A stretch of 9,489 bases of DNA from Chloroflexota bacterium (GTDB taxonomy: Bacteria; Chloroflexota; UBA4733). Shown piece by piece: positions 1-6,835 of the stretch. The position numbers and the translations under genes were made by a program. The notes under the pieces are model-generated. The model was not told where the DNA came from, did no database searches, and saw nothing but the letters and a program-made list of their open reading frames with translations. The stretch's first letter is position 1. Each line of letters opens with the position of its first letter. The stretch is from positions 10,246-19,734 of the forward strand of contig JAMCTA010000084.1 of assembly GCA_023381895.1 (NCBI GenBank). The letters run 5' to 3'.

Positions 1-1
1 T

Positions 2-1726
2 CCCGCTGCGGATTGGCGCCTACACGTCATCGCCACGCTGAACAACCGTTTCGGCGACTTCGACCTCCACGGTGGCGGCGGGTTCGTACCGGTCGAACGC
101 CGTCACTTCCGGGTGCGAACGGAGCGAGAGGCGCAGGAGGGAGAAGCCGCCGGTTGGCACCTGCCGTCCTTCGACGATCGCCAGTGGTCGGAGCGCTTAT
201 GGAGCGAGGCCGCCCGGTGGCTCGTCTCGAAAGGCGAGCAGTTCGACCGGAGCCACGCAGAGCCAGTAGTGTACAGTACCATACTGGGGAATATGGCCTT
301 CCGTGACTGGGCCGGCCGTATGGGACGGGTGCCGCGCACCTTCTTGTCCCTTGGCCGAGCTCAGCAAGGCGAAACCATTTGGGGCTTCACGCACGTGCTC
401 GCACCGCAGGAGGGCTGGTACTGGTTGCAGGTGGAGGGAGCAGCCACCAAAGCGGTACTGATCAATGGAGAGGAAGTGCTCTCCCCCGACCCTCGGGGGC
501 CACACGCCGTCGCCACCCGGGTGGCCTTGCATTCCGGCGCCAATGCGTTGCTGGTGCGTTGTACCGCCGTGCGTGACGGCCCGCTGCATCTTGGAGTTCA
601 GGTCACACACGACGAGCCGGCGCCGCAGCCCCAGTGGCTGCGACCCCAGCCAACCGAGGGCTCCCAGGAGTGGATCCTGCGACAAGAGGTCGTGACGGCG
701 ACATCTGTGCATCAGGTACGGGCGCACTTCGCCGTCCATGGTCACGTCGAGCTGTGGGTGAACGGCCATCGCGCGGCGGTAGAGGGAGACTTCAATCCCT
801 ACAGCCGCTCCGGCCAGCAAGAAGTGGATGTCACCGCGTTCTGGCGTCGCGGCGCCAACGAGGTACGGCTCCGCTTCCCAGAACGTGGCGGCTACGAGCG
901 CGCCTTCCTGGACGGAGCGGTGCTCGAGCGGGACGGCACACGGAGTGGATTCGCCACTGGGCTGGAATGGCTCGACGCCGCTGGACGCCCGGCGCTCCTG
1001 GTACCTCACGCCGGCAGCACCGAAGCCCTCTGGATCTGGCCGCGTCCCCATCCCCTTCCAGACGTTGGCTGGCTGATGCCGGCGAGTGTCCCCAGCCCTG
1101 CTCCTCTGCCCATGCTCCTCGATCAGGACGAGGCGCGACGGCCGGTGTGGCTCCGCTTCCCGCTGCCGGTGGGGGCGCGGGAACTGTACCTGGCAGCCCG
1201 TGGGGCGGCGCGGATCTGGGTTGGTGGACAGGAGGTGGAGTTCCAGGAGGGGGCGGCCGCGTTCGAGCCGGCGCCGGCGGGCACCCTCTGCGCCATACGC
1301 GTTGTTCCCGAGATCCCCACGCCGGAGGCAGCAATCTTCACAGCACCGGTCCGAGTCCAGACGGCGCCCAGTAGGGGAAGCCTTGGTGATTGGCGGACGG
1401 CGTTGCATCTCCCGCACCACAGCGGAGCGGTGGAGTATGAGCTCGTAGTGGAGGGGACAGAGCCGCGAGCCTGGCTCGACCTGGGGTACGTGCGCGGCAC
1501 GGCAGCGGTGTGGGTCGACGGGCAGAGCGCTGGCGTGCGACTCTGGCATCCCTTCTTCTTTGACCTGGAGGGCCTGTGGGGAGCTGGTCGCCACCGGCTC
1601 CGTATTCGTGTCACCAACACGCTTGGAGCTCACTATGAGAGCGGCCGTCCGACCAGCCTTGTCGGACCGGGCCAGGGTGCGGGGGGACTGTTCGGGCCGG
1701 TGCGCCTCTGCGAAGGTACGAGCTGA
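2..1726 (+). CDS. Glycoside hydrolase (GH106/rhamnosidase-like), C-terminal beta-sandwich modules, 5'-partial
   Basis: The reading frame is open from base 2 to the TGA at 1724-1726, so the window cuts the gene. The in-frame GTG at 113 is not the start, because the protein-like sequence continues upstream (LNNRFGDFDLHGGGGF). About 574 residues are visible, rich in beta-strand and Trp/Gly. They look like several galactose-binding-type sandwiches in a row. Repeated 'ligand-strand' patterns are visible: AVLINGEEVL near 465-500, ELWVNGHRAAV near 750-780, RIWVGGQEVEF near 1210-1240 and AVWVDGQSAGV near 1505-1535. The last module (about 1395-1715) has LDLGYVRGTAAVWVDG, RIRVTNT and GLFGPVRL, a pattern I associate with the end of GH106 alpha-L-rhamnosidase-like and GH2-like proteins. 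The opening NNRFGDF stretch also fits such proteins. The catalytic domain must lie upstream and cannot be assessed, so substrate and family are inferred. It may be co-transcribed with the isomerase 67 bp downstream. Family placement is moderate; a real coding sequence is near certain. Confidence 0.72.
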   Translation, partial: PAADWRLHVIATLNNRFGDFDLHGGGGFVPVERRHFRVRTEREAQEGEAAGWHLPSFDDRQWSERLWSEAARWLVSKGEQFDRSHAEPVVYSTILGNMAFRDWAGRMGRVPRTFLSLGRAQQGETIWGFTHVLAPQEGWYWLQVEGAATKAVLINGEEVLSPDPRGPHAVATRVALHSGANALLVRCTAVRDGPLHLGVQVTHDEPAPQPQWLRPQPTEGSQEWILRQEVVTATSVHQVRAHFAVHGHVELWVNGHRAAVEGDFNPYSRSGQQEVDVTAFWRRGANEVRLRFPERGGYERAFLDGAVLERDGTRSGFATGLEWLDAAGRPALLVPHAGSTEALWIWPRPHPLPDVGWLMPASVPSPAPLPMLLDQDEARRPVWLRFPLPVGARELYLAARGAARIWVGGQEVEFQEGAAAFEPAPAGTLCAIRVVPEIPTPEAAIFTAPVRVQTAPSRGSLGDWRTALHLPHHSGAVEYELVVEGTEPRAWLDLGYVRGTAAVWVDGQSAGVRLWHPFFFDLEGLWGAGRHRLRIRVTNTLGAHYESGRPTSLVGPGQGAGGLFGPVRLCEGTS

Positions 1727-1780
1727 CAAGACGATGCCGGCCTGCGCCTTTCAACTGCGCGCAACTGTCTGGGGCGAGGG

Positions 1781-1786
1781 GGGAGG
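1781..1786 (+). promoter_or_regulatory. Ribosome binding site of the isomerase gene
   Basis: GGGAGG lies 7 nt before the ATG at 1794. It fixes the start there: the frame stays open back to 1560, but that part overlaps the end of the preceding gene and reads as a shadow of it. Confidence 0.8.
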
Positions 1787-1793
1787 AAAAGTA

Positions 1794-3296
1794 ATGAAGC
1801 GCACATCGAGAGCCAAGCAGGCGGTTCCTCCAGCGGTTGAGTCTCCCGCCTTCAATGCGGTCGGGCAAACTCTTGAGACACTTAGCCGGCTGGCTGAATC
1901 ACCACAGCCGGTGGTGGGGTGCTGCACGATTGGGCTCCAGGCCTACTGGTCCCAGTTTCCGGGCTTGCGTGAGCAGCTGTTGGGGTATGCACGTACCGTC
2001 GTCGAGCGACTTGGCGCAATAGCCACGGTCGTGGATGGCGGGATGGTCGATACCGCCGAGGCGGGGCGTCGCGCTGGCGAACAACTGGCGCGTGCCGGGG
2101 TGGACCTCATCGTCATCCATGTGGCGACGTACGCTACCTCTGCCCAGATCCTACCCGTGGTACAGCGCACTGCTGCTCCGGTGCTTGTGCTGAACCTCCA
2201 GCCGGCGGAGCGGCTCGAATATTCGCACGCCGGCACCGCGGAATGGCTGGCCAACTGCAGCGCTTGCTGCGTCCCAGAGCTTGCCGGCGCGCTGGTGCGC
2301 TGTAGGATCCCCTTCCGTGTCGTATCTGGGACGCTCTCCGGCCCTCACGCGGAGGCAGCCTGGGCCGAGATCACTCAATGGTGCCAGGCTGCCGGCCTGC
2401 GTAAAGCGCTGCGCCAGGCCCGTATCGGCTTCTTGGGGCACACCTACCCTGGCATGCTGGATCTGTATGCTGACTTCACGCAGCACCACGGCCAGCTTGG
2501 CCTGCACGTGGAGGTATTGGAAATTGAAGAGCTCGCCGCTGAGGTCGAAGCAGTGGAGACAGACGAGATCGAGCATATCTTGAGACGAACTGAGCAGACG
2601 TTCGATCTTGACCCAAGCATCTCGGCAGCCGGCTTGCGGCGGGCGGCGCAGGTCGCGGCAGGGATGGAACGGCTCGTACGAAGCCGCGAGCTTACTGGCT
2701 TTACCTACTATTACCGTGGGCGTGATGCGACAGAAGAGCTCGCCGCCGCCTTCATCCTCGGTGGCTCACTGCTCACGGCCCGCGGCATCCCGTGCGCAGG
2801 CGAGGGTGACCTCAAGAACTGCGTGGCGATGCTACTGCTCGATCGCTTGGGGGCAGGAGGTAGCTACACCGAGATCTATGCTATGGACTTCGTGGACGGC
2901 TTCCTCCTCATGGGCCACGACGGTCCAGGTCACCTGGCGATCTGCGGCCACCGGCCGGCGCTGCGCGGGCTCGGACTTTATCACGGGAAGGCCGGTCGTG
3001 GCGTCTCCGTCGAGTTCAACGTGCGAGCTGGGCCGGTTACTATCCTTGGTATCACCCAGACCGCCGGCGGGTGCCTCAAGTTCCTCCTAGCTGAAGGAGA
3101 GTCGCTGCCTGGCCCGATTCTCCGTATCGGCAACACCAATAGCCGTCTCCGCTTTCCACTGGGCCCCGCTGCCTTCATCGACGCCTGGTGCGCTCACGGT
3201 CCCACACATCACGTGGCGCTGGGGGTGGGTCACGTGGCCTCGGTGGTCGTCAAGCTGGGAGAGTTGCTCGGCATCGAGACTGTGCAGGTCTGCTAG
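1794..3296 (+). CDS. L-fucose/L-arabinose isomerase-like protein
   Basis: A 500-residue cytoplasmic enzyme of the L-fucose/L-arabinose isomerase superfamily, which interconverts aldose and ketose sugars using a divalent metal. Visible hallmarks are TIGLQAYWSQFPGL (45-58), GHTYPGMLDLYADF (215-228), AGEGDLKN (335-342), EIYAMDF (360-366), GHDGPGH (374-380), GRGVSVEFNV (401-410) and GPTHHVALGVGH (469-480). By comparison with known isomerases, E337, D365, H380 and H472 or H473 are the probable metal ligands; this is inference from spacing. The first ~38 residues are an extension before the usual family start. A GTG at residue 40 has no ribosome binding site, so ATG 1794 is preferred. Members of this uncharacterised branch are commonly annotated 'L-fucose isomerase-like'; the true sugar (L-fucose, L-rhamnose, arabinose or another) cannot be read from sequence. 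Its position just behind a glycosidase supports a role in using the released sugar. It ends 83 bp before the end of the convergent GH116 gene. Confidence 0.88.
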   Translation: MKRTSRAKQAVPPAVESPAFNAVGQTLETLSRLAESPQPVVGCCTIGLQAYWSQFPGLREQLLGYARTVVERLGAIATVVDGGMVDTAEAGRRAGEQLARAGVDLIVIHVATYATSAQILPVVQRTAAPVLVLNLQPAERLEYSHAGTAEWLANCSACCVPELAGALVRCRIPFRVVSGTLSGPHAEAAWAEITQWCQAAGLRKALRQARIGFLGHTYPGMLDLYADFTQHHGQLGLHVEVLEIEELAAEVEAVETDEIEHILRRTEQTFDLDPSISAAGLRRAAQVAAGMERLVRSRELTGFTYYYRGRDATEELAAAFILGGSLLTARGIPCAGEGDLKNCVAMLLLDRLGAGGSYTEIYAMDFVDGFLLMGHDGPGHLAICGHRPALRGLGLYHGKAGRGVSVEFNVRAGPVTILGITQTAGGCLKFLLAEGESLPGPILRIGNTNSRLRFPLGPAAFIDAWCAHGPTHHVALGVGHVASVVVKLGELLGIETVQVC

Positions 3297-3379
3297 ACGT
3301 AAGCCACGGTGGAACTCGCAGGCGCGACCGCTAGGCGAAATGCGGATTCCATCGTGAACTCAGTGTAGTCAGGCTTGCC

Positions 3380-5623
3380 TCAGCTAGGAGCGGGGGCCTC
3401 CGCAGCCGGTCGCTGCGCTGCCTCGGCGACCACCGCCACCAGGAGCCGGTCGATGAGCCCACCTTGGGTCGAAAAGGTGGTGATGTCTTGCCCCGCGAGC
3501 GCCATGGGGAGTGCCCAGATCACCATGTCGCTGTAGTAGTCGAGACCCCAGATGGGGCGACCATCGGCACCGCCGATCAGGCAATACCAATTCCAAGGCG
3601 TGCGATGGCGCTCCGCGATGGAGCGGTAGATGTGCTCGGCTACCGTCAGCGCTGCTTCCTGCCGTCCCAGGTAGGCCATCGTCATCGCCGCGCACAGGTT
3701 CTCACCCACGAAGCACTGTGCCGCGTGATCGTTGGGGTCCACGTCGTGGCGCGAAACGTGAGGGCTACCGTCCGGTTCCACGCCGTTGACGATGGCGGCG
3801 TGATCGTCCCGGGCGTTCAAGGCCAGCACGTGCTCCATCGCTGAACGAGCGTGCTCGGGCGGCAGCGGCGATGGCACACCGAGCACGCGAGCGCACCACT
3901 CCGCCATGAGCTGATTCGCCAGGGAGACGTCGGACTGGCGGCCATTAGCCGGATCAGCCCAGAGACGGTAGCTGCGACCATTCCAGAGCAACTGCTTGAA
4001 GCGGTCGGCGCCGCGAGCGAACTCGGCGCGCAACTCCGCAGCCTGCTCCTCTTCCCCGAGTTGGTCCGCCATTGCTGCCACCGAGCTGAGCGCAGCGAGT
4101 CCAATCCCGGCAACGTAGCAGGAGGTGCCGTACCAGGGCCAGATATCGTAGAACTGATTGGCCGGCCAGTACTCGCCCGGAGGCGCGTGTGACTGGTCGT
4201 TCACCAGTCCATCGCCATCCGTGTCGAGCGTCCGGGCGAAGCGCAGGGCATCGAGCACGATGGGCCACATCTCCCGGAGGAAGGCGAGATCACTGGTCCG
4301 CGCGACGTACCGGTGGACCAGTTGCACGAACTCTGTAGAGTTGATGGGGTGCTGACACTGGTAGTGTGGCCGGTTGAGGGCGTTGGGCTTGCCGAAGGAG
4401 AACGGGATCTCACCAGTCTTGAGCTGATAGTGGGCAAAAGCCCGCAAGGTGGTGCGTTCGAGCTCAGGGAAGAAGAACAGCAGCGGGAAATGGCCGTGGA
4501 AGCGACAAACCATCGTCTCAGTGATCGGGCAGCCGGTGAAGCTCTCCGAGTGAGTGAAGAGACCGTCCGGCCCCCACCAGGAATCGGCATCGCCGCTGGT
4601 GGTCCAGAGCGTGTTCTTCCCCAGACTGTAGAGACCATTGACAAGGGCATCCTGGAGCCAGACCGGCAAGTCCGCACGATAGATCACATCCTGCCAGGCC
4701 AGCGTCCGCTCCAGCAGGGTGGCGGCATTCGTCGCCAGGTAGCCGGCCACGGCCGCCGCGGACGCGAAGCGGGTGCTGTAGCGGTGATAGTGTGGTGCGT
4801 TGTCGCTATCGCGGAAGAGCGGAGCATACCAGCCAAGGACGAACGGCACTTCTATGGACGCTCCGGCATCCAGGCTGCAGCGCACCGTGACCGCCAGCGC
4901 CGGGTCCTCCTCCGAGGCGGGCTCGGCCATGCTGACATCGAGTACGCCATCAGTAGAGCCCAGCAGGCCGGTCGCTGCGACACCGAGGGCGCTACCGGCG
5001 CCGCGCGGATCTTCGACTATGACGCTGTGCCAGTCATCACCCTGGTGCTCCCGACGCCGGAGTCGCTGACCCTTGCGGGGTTGCTGCCCGGGCCAGTGAC
5101 AGGTGAGCGCCACAGAGACGGATCGGGGGCCCGTATTGCGTAGGCGTGCGCTCAACACGGTACCGGGGGTATTACTAGCGGCAGCATCGCCGGGAAGAAA
5201 CGGCGTGAAGGCGCGTACCTCCACGACCACCGGCAGATCGGTCTGAAAACAGACGTCGGCGACGGGATAGTGTCCCCAGTAGCAGATGCTCTCCACCCCT
5301 TGTTGACCCTCCGGCGGGTGCAAGGAGAGGCTGCGCAGTTCGCCGTCCACTCGCAGGGTGAATACCGGGGTGCCGAGGGGACGGGGCGGAACGAAGGTAT
5401 TAAACGTGCTGGACTTGCCCCAGGTACCGTCGGCGTTGAAGTCCACGTAGCCCGTGCCCAGCCCGCCTAACGGCACGCCGCCGGCCGGGCCGGACGAGCC
5501 GGTCCCGCGGTAGAACTGGATCCCGCTCACCAAGGCAGGAAAGCCCTGTGCCCGAAAACGGGTGATGATGCCGGCATCTGCGCCGGCGAAGAGCGCCCCA
5601 AAATGCTCAGCCAAGCTCGTCAT
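3380..5623 (-). CDS. Glycoside hydrolase family 116 (beta-glucosidase/GBA2-type) protein
   Basis: A 747-residue protein with the two-part architecture of GH116: an N-terminal beta-sandwich (DUF608/GBA2 N-terminal domain, roughly residues 30-300) followed by an (alpha/alpha)6 catalytic barrel (about 320-715). The N-terminal signature is GGVPLGGLGTGYVDF (48-62). In the barrel, E360 in THSESFTGCP is the probable nucleophile and D493 in FYDIWPWYGTSCY the probable acid/base. The flanking FHGHFPLLFFFPELER (375-390) and GIGLAAL (506-512) match the family around these residues. The family retains configuration and acts on beta-glucosides, beta-xylosides or N-acetylglucosaminides; the substrate here is unknown. 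No signal peptide is visible, so it should act in the cytoplasm on imported oligosaccharides. It lies 18 bp behind the permease remnant on the same strand, suggesting an old transporter-glycosidase operon that has lost its front. The C-terminal tail is Ala/Pro-rich and probably disordered. The start is uncertain (see the ribosome binding site entry). Confidence 0.9.
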   Translation of the reverse strand: MTSLAEHFGALFAGADAGIITRFRAQGFPALVSGIQFYRGTGSSGPAGGVPLGGLGTGYVDFNADGTWGKSSTFNTFVPPRPLGTPVFTLRVDGELRSLSLHPPEGQQGVESICYWGHYPVADVCFQTDLPVVVEVRAFTPFLPGDAAASNTPGTVLSARLRNTGPRSVSVALTCHWPGQQPRKGQRLRRREHQGDDWHSVIVEDPRGAGSALGVAATGLLGSTDGVLDVSMAEPASEEDPALAVTVRCSLDAGASIEVPFVLGWYAPLFRDSDNAPHYHRYSTRFASAAAVAGYLATNAATLLERTLAWQDVIYRADLPVWLQDALVNGLYSLGKNTLWTTSGDADSWWGPDGLFTHSESFTGCPITETMVCRFHGHFPLLFFFPELERTTLRAFAHYQLKTGEIPFSFGKPNALNRPHYQCQHPINSTEFVQLVHRYVARTSDLAFLREMWPIVLDALRFARTLDTDGDGLVNDQSHAPPGEYWPANQFYDIWPWYGTSCYVAGIGLAALSSVAAMADQLGEEEQAAELRAEFARGADRFKQLLWNGRSYRLWADPANGRQSDVSLANQLMAEWCARVLGVPSPLPPEHARSAMEHVLALNARDDHAAIVNGVEPDGSPHVSRHDVDPNDHAAQCFVGENLCAAMTMAYLGRQEAALTVAEHIYRSIAERHRTPWNWYCLIGGADGRPIWGLDYYSDMVIWALPMALAGQDITTFSTQGGLIDRLLVAVVAEAAQRPAAEAPAPS

Positions 5624-5630
5624 CCTTCCC
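5624..5630 (-). promoter_or_regulatory. Ribosome binding site abutting the GH116 start
   Basis: Read on the minus strand, GGGAAGG touches the ATG at 5623 with no spacer, which is too close for normal initiation. A TTG three codons in (5614-5612) stands 9 nt from it. Translation may begin at that TTG, giving a protein three residues shorter, or the ATG may be used through coupling to the permease frame, which stops 18 bp upstream. Confidence 0.5.
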
Positions 5631-5641
5631 GAGAACCAACC

Positions 5642-5899
5642 CTATCCCTTCAGCCCCGTGAACGTGATTCCCTGAATGAAAGTACGCTGTGCCAGAAAGA
5701 ATAAGACGATAATCGGCAACGTCACCACGGTAGATACGGCCATTAGTTCACCAAAGTTTGTGCTGTTCCGACTTTGGAAAAGAGCCAAACCGATAGATAC
5801 CGTATACCTATTACGGTTGTTAATATAGATGAGTGGCCCAAGGAAGTCATTCCAGGCGCCAATGAACTGGAAGAGCGCAACGGCAGCAAGCGCCGGTGG
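5642..5899 (-). pseudogene. Truncated carbohydrate ABC-transporter permease (MalG-like), C-terminal remnant
   Basis: About 85 codons plus the TAG at 5644-5642 encode the end of a binding-protein-dependent sugar permease. Recognisable are PALAAVALFQFIGAWNDFLG, then LIYIN, ELMAVSTVVTLPIIVLFFLA (a transmembrane segment) and the family's usual ending QRTFIQGITFTGLKG. In complete MalG-type permeases (about 270-300 residues) these follow the EAA loop. Here the EAA loop, four or so earlier membrane spans and the start are absent. Upstream of the PALAAVA motif the frame continues to 6058, but those residues are only the antisense of the lactonase gene. The homology therefore stops near 5896-5899, beside the lactonase's ribosome binding site. 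The fragment cannot form a working permease. My count over 5641-5880 is 113 G+C in 240 bases (47%), far below the neighbouring genes. The partner permease, solute-binding protein and missing 5' part are not in the window. Confidence 0.85.
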
Positions 5900-5917
5900 C
5901 CGGCGGTCTCGAGAGAT

Positions 5918-5924
5918 GAGGGAG
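5918..5924 (+). promoter_or_regulatory. Ribosome binding site of the lactonase gene
   Basis: GAGGGAG lies 8 nt before the GTG at 5933. It decides the start: an in-frame ATG at 5774 would add 53 residues that are only the antisense of the permease remnant, whereas proteins of this family begin a few residues before the FPIVDAHLHLWDP motif. Confidence 0.8.
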
Positions 5925-5932
5925 ACGTTACC

Positions 5933-6793
5933 GTGGTGGATTTTCCCATCGTCGACGCGCATCTGCACCTCTGGGATCCCACGCACTTCCGCATGTCCTG
6001 GCTCGACGCCAACCCGCTGCTGAACCAGCGCTACGACCTGACCACGTACCGCAAGCATACGCCAGGCATCTCCATCGAGGCAATGGTCTACCTTCAGGTG
6101 GAGGTCGAGGCACCCTACGCACTACTCGAAGCGCAATGGGCAAACGAGCGCGCGGAAGAAGACCCGCGCCTCCAGGGGATCGTCACCTGGGCGCCCATCG
6201 AGTACGGGGAACAGGTACGCGCCTTCCTGGGCTCCCTCGTTACCACCGGTCCCCGGGTAAAAGGGATCCGCCGTATTATTCAGTTCGAGCCGGACCCGGA
6301 GTTCTGCCTCCAACCGCGCTTCGTGCGCGGCCTTCAGATTCTCCCGGAATATGGGTTGTCCTTCGACCTCTGCATCAACCACCGGCAACTCGCCAATGCC
6401 GTTCGTCTGGTGGCGCAGTGTCCCAATACCAGCTTCATCCTCGACCATATCGGCAAGCCGAACATCAAGGAGCACGTGCTCAATCCCTGGCGGCAGGAGA
6501 TCGAGGAGCTCGCCTCCTTCCCCAACGTCATCTGCAAGGTCAGTGGCCTCGTCACCGAAGCGGATCACAAGCATTGGACGCCCGCCGATCTCGCGCCCTA
6601 CCTCGAGCACGTGCTGACCGTGTTCGGCGAAGATCGCGTGGCGTTTGGCGGCGACTGGCCGGTAGTCTCCCAGGCCGCTACCTATCAACGCTGGGTGGAG
6701 ACGCTGGATGCGCTCACCGCACGCCTTTCGACGGATGCTAGGCGGAAGCTCTGGGCGGAGAATGCGCGCCGGTTCTACCGGATGACGTCATAG
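5933..6793 (+). CDS. Amidohydrolase_2 family sugar lactonase (L-fuconolactonase/L-rhamnonolactonase-like, COG3618)
   Basis: A 286-residue metal-dependent TIM-barrel hydrolase. Starting from GTG 5933 it opens MVDFPIVDAHLHLWDP, the usual beginning of this family. Candidate metal or catalytic residues are H10 and H12 (DAHLH), H150 (CINHRQ), H172 (FILDHIGKP) and D241 (FGGDWPV), in the standard amidohydrolase_2 order. Characterised relatives hydrolyse L-fucono-, L-rhamnono- or galactarolactones, opening the product of a sugar dehydrogenase to the acid; 2-pyrone-4,6-dicarboxylate lactonase is a more distant relative. The SDR gene begins 42 bp downstream and plausibly supplies the lactone, so the two form a dehydrogenase/lactonase pair. 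The protein is cytoplasmic, with no signal peptide. Only about 33 bp separate the start from the permease remnant, which points in the opposite direction, so no native promoter region is apparent. The exact substrate cannot be deduced. Confidence 0.87.
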   Translation: MVDFPIVDAHLHLWDPTHFRMSWLDANPLLNQRYDLTTYRKHTPGISIEAMVYLQVEVEAPYALLEAQWANERAEEDPRLQGIVTWAPIEYGEQVRAFLGSLVTTGPRVKGIRRIIQFEPDPEFCLQPRFVRGLQILPEYGLSFDLCINHRQLANAVRLVAQCPNTSFILDHIGKPNIKEHVLNPWRQEIEELASFPNVICKVSGLVTEADHKHWTPADLAPYLEHVLTVFGEDRVAFGGDWPVVSQAATYQRWVETLDALTARLSTDARRKLWAENARRFYRMTS

Positions 6794-6835
6794 GGGTTTT
6801 GCTCGCTACCTGCAATCATATAGTGGAGGGCGCAT

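Noticed and set aside
197..1729. Long open frame (510 codons) on the minus strand opposite the first gene
   Set aside because: The sequence is Arg/Pro/His-rich without family motifs, while the plus strand gives clear sandwich-domain sequence; it is a GC-rich antisense shadow.
1560..1793. Upstream extension of the isomerase to 1560
   Set aside because: It overlaps the last domain of the glycosidase and ATG 1794 has a well-spaced GGGAGG.
3297..3379. Possible bidirectional terminator between convergent genes
   Set aside because: Only tiny stems such as CGC-TAG-GCG and AGGC-TT-GCCT are visible, without a T-tract; not enough for a call.
4313..5143. 276-codon plus-strand frame within the GH116 gene
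   Set aside because: It is antisense to a gene with strong family motifs and shows no recognisable protein features.
5811..5830. AT-rich TAATATAGAT as a promoter -10 for the lactonase
   Set aside because: No acceptable -35 at the right distance, and the bases are explained as Ile-Tyr-Ile-Asn-Asn codons of the permease remnant; it could act by chance but I cannot support it.
5774..5932. N-terminal 53-residue extension of the lactonase from ATG 5774
   Set aside because: These bases are the antisense of clear permease codons, no ribosome binding site precedes 5774, and a good one precedes GTG 5933.
5900..6058. N-terminal part of the 138-codon minus-strand frame containing the permease fragment
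   Set aside because: The residues before the PALAAVA motif do not resemble a permease and lie opposite the conserved start of the lactonase.
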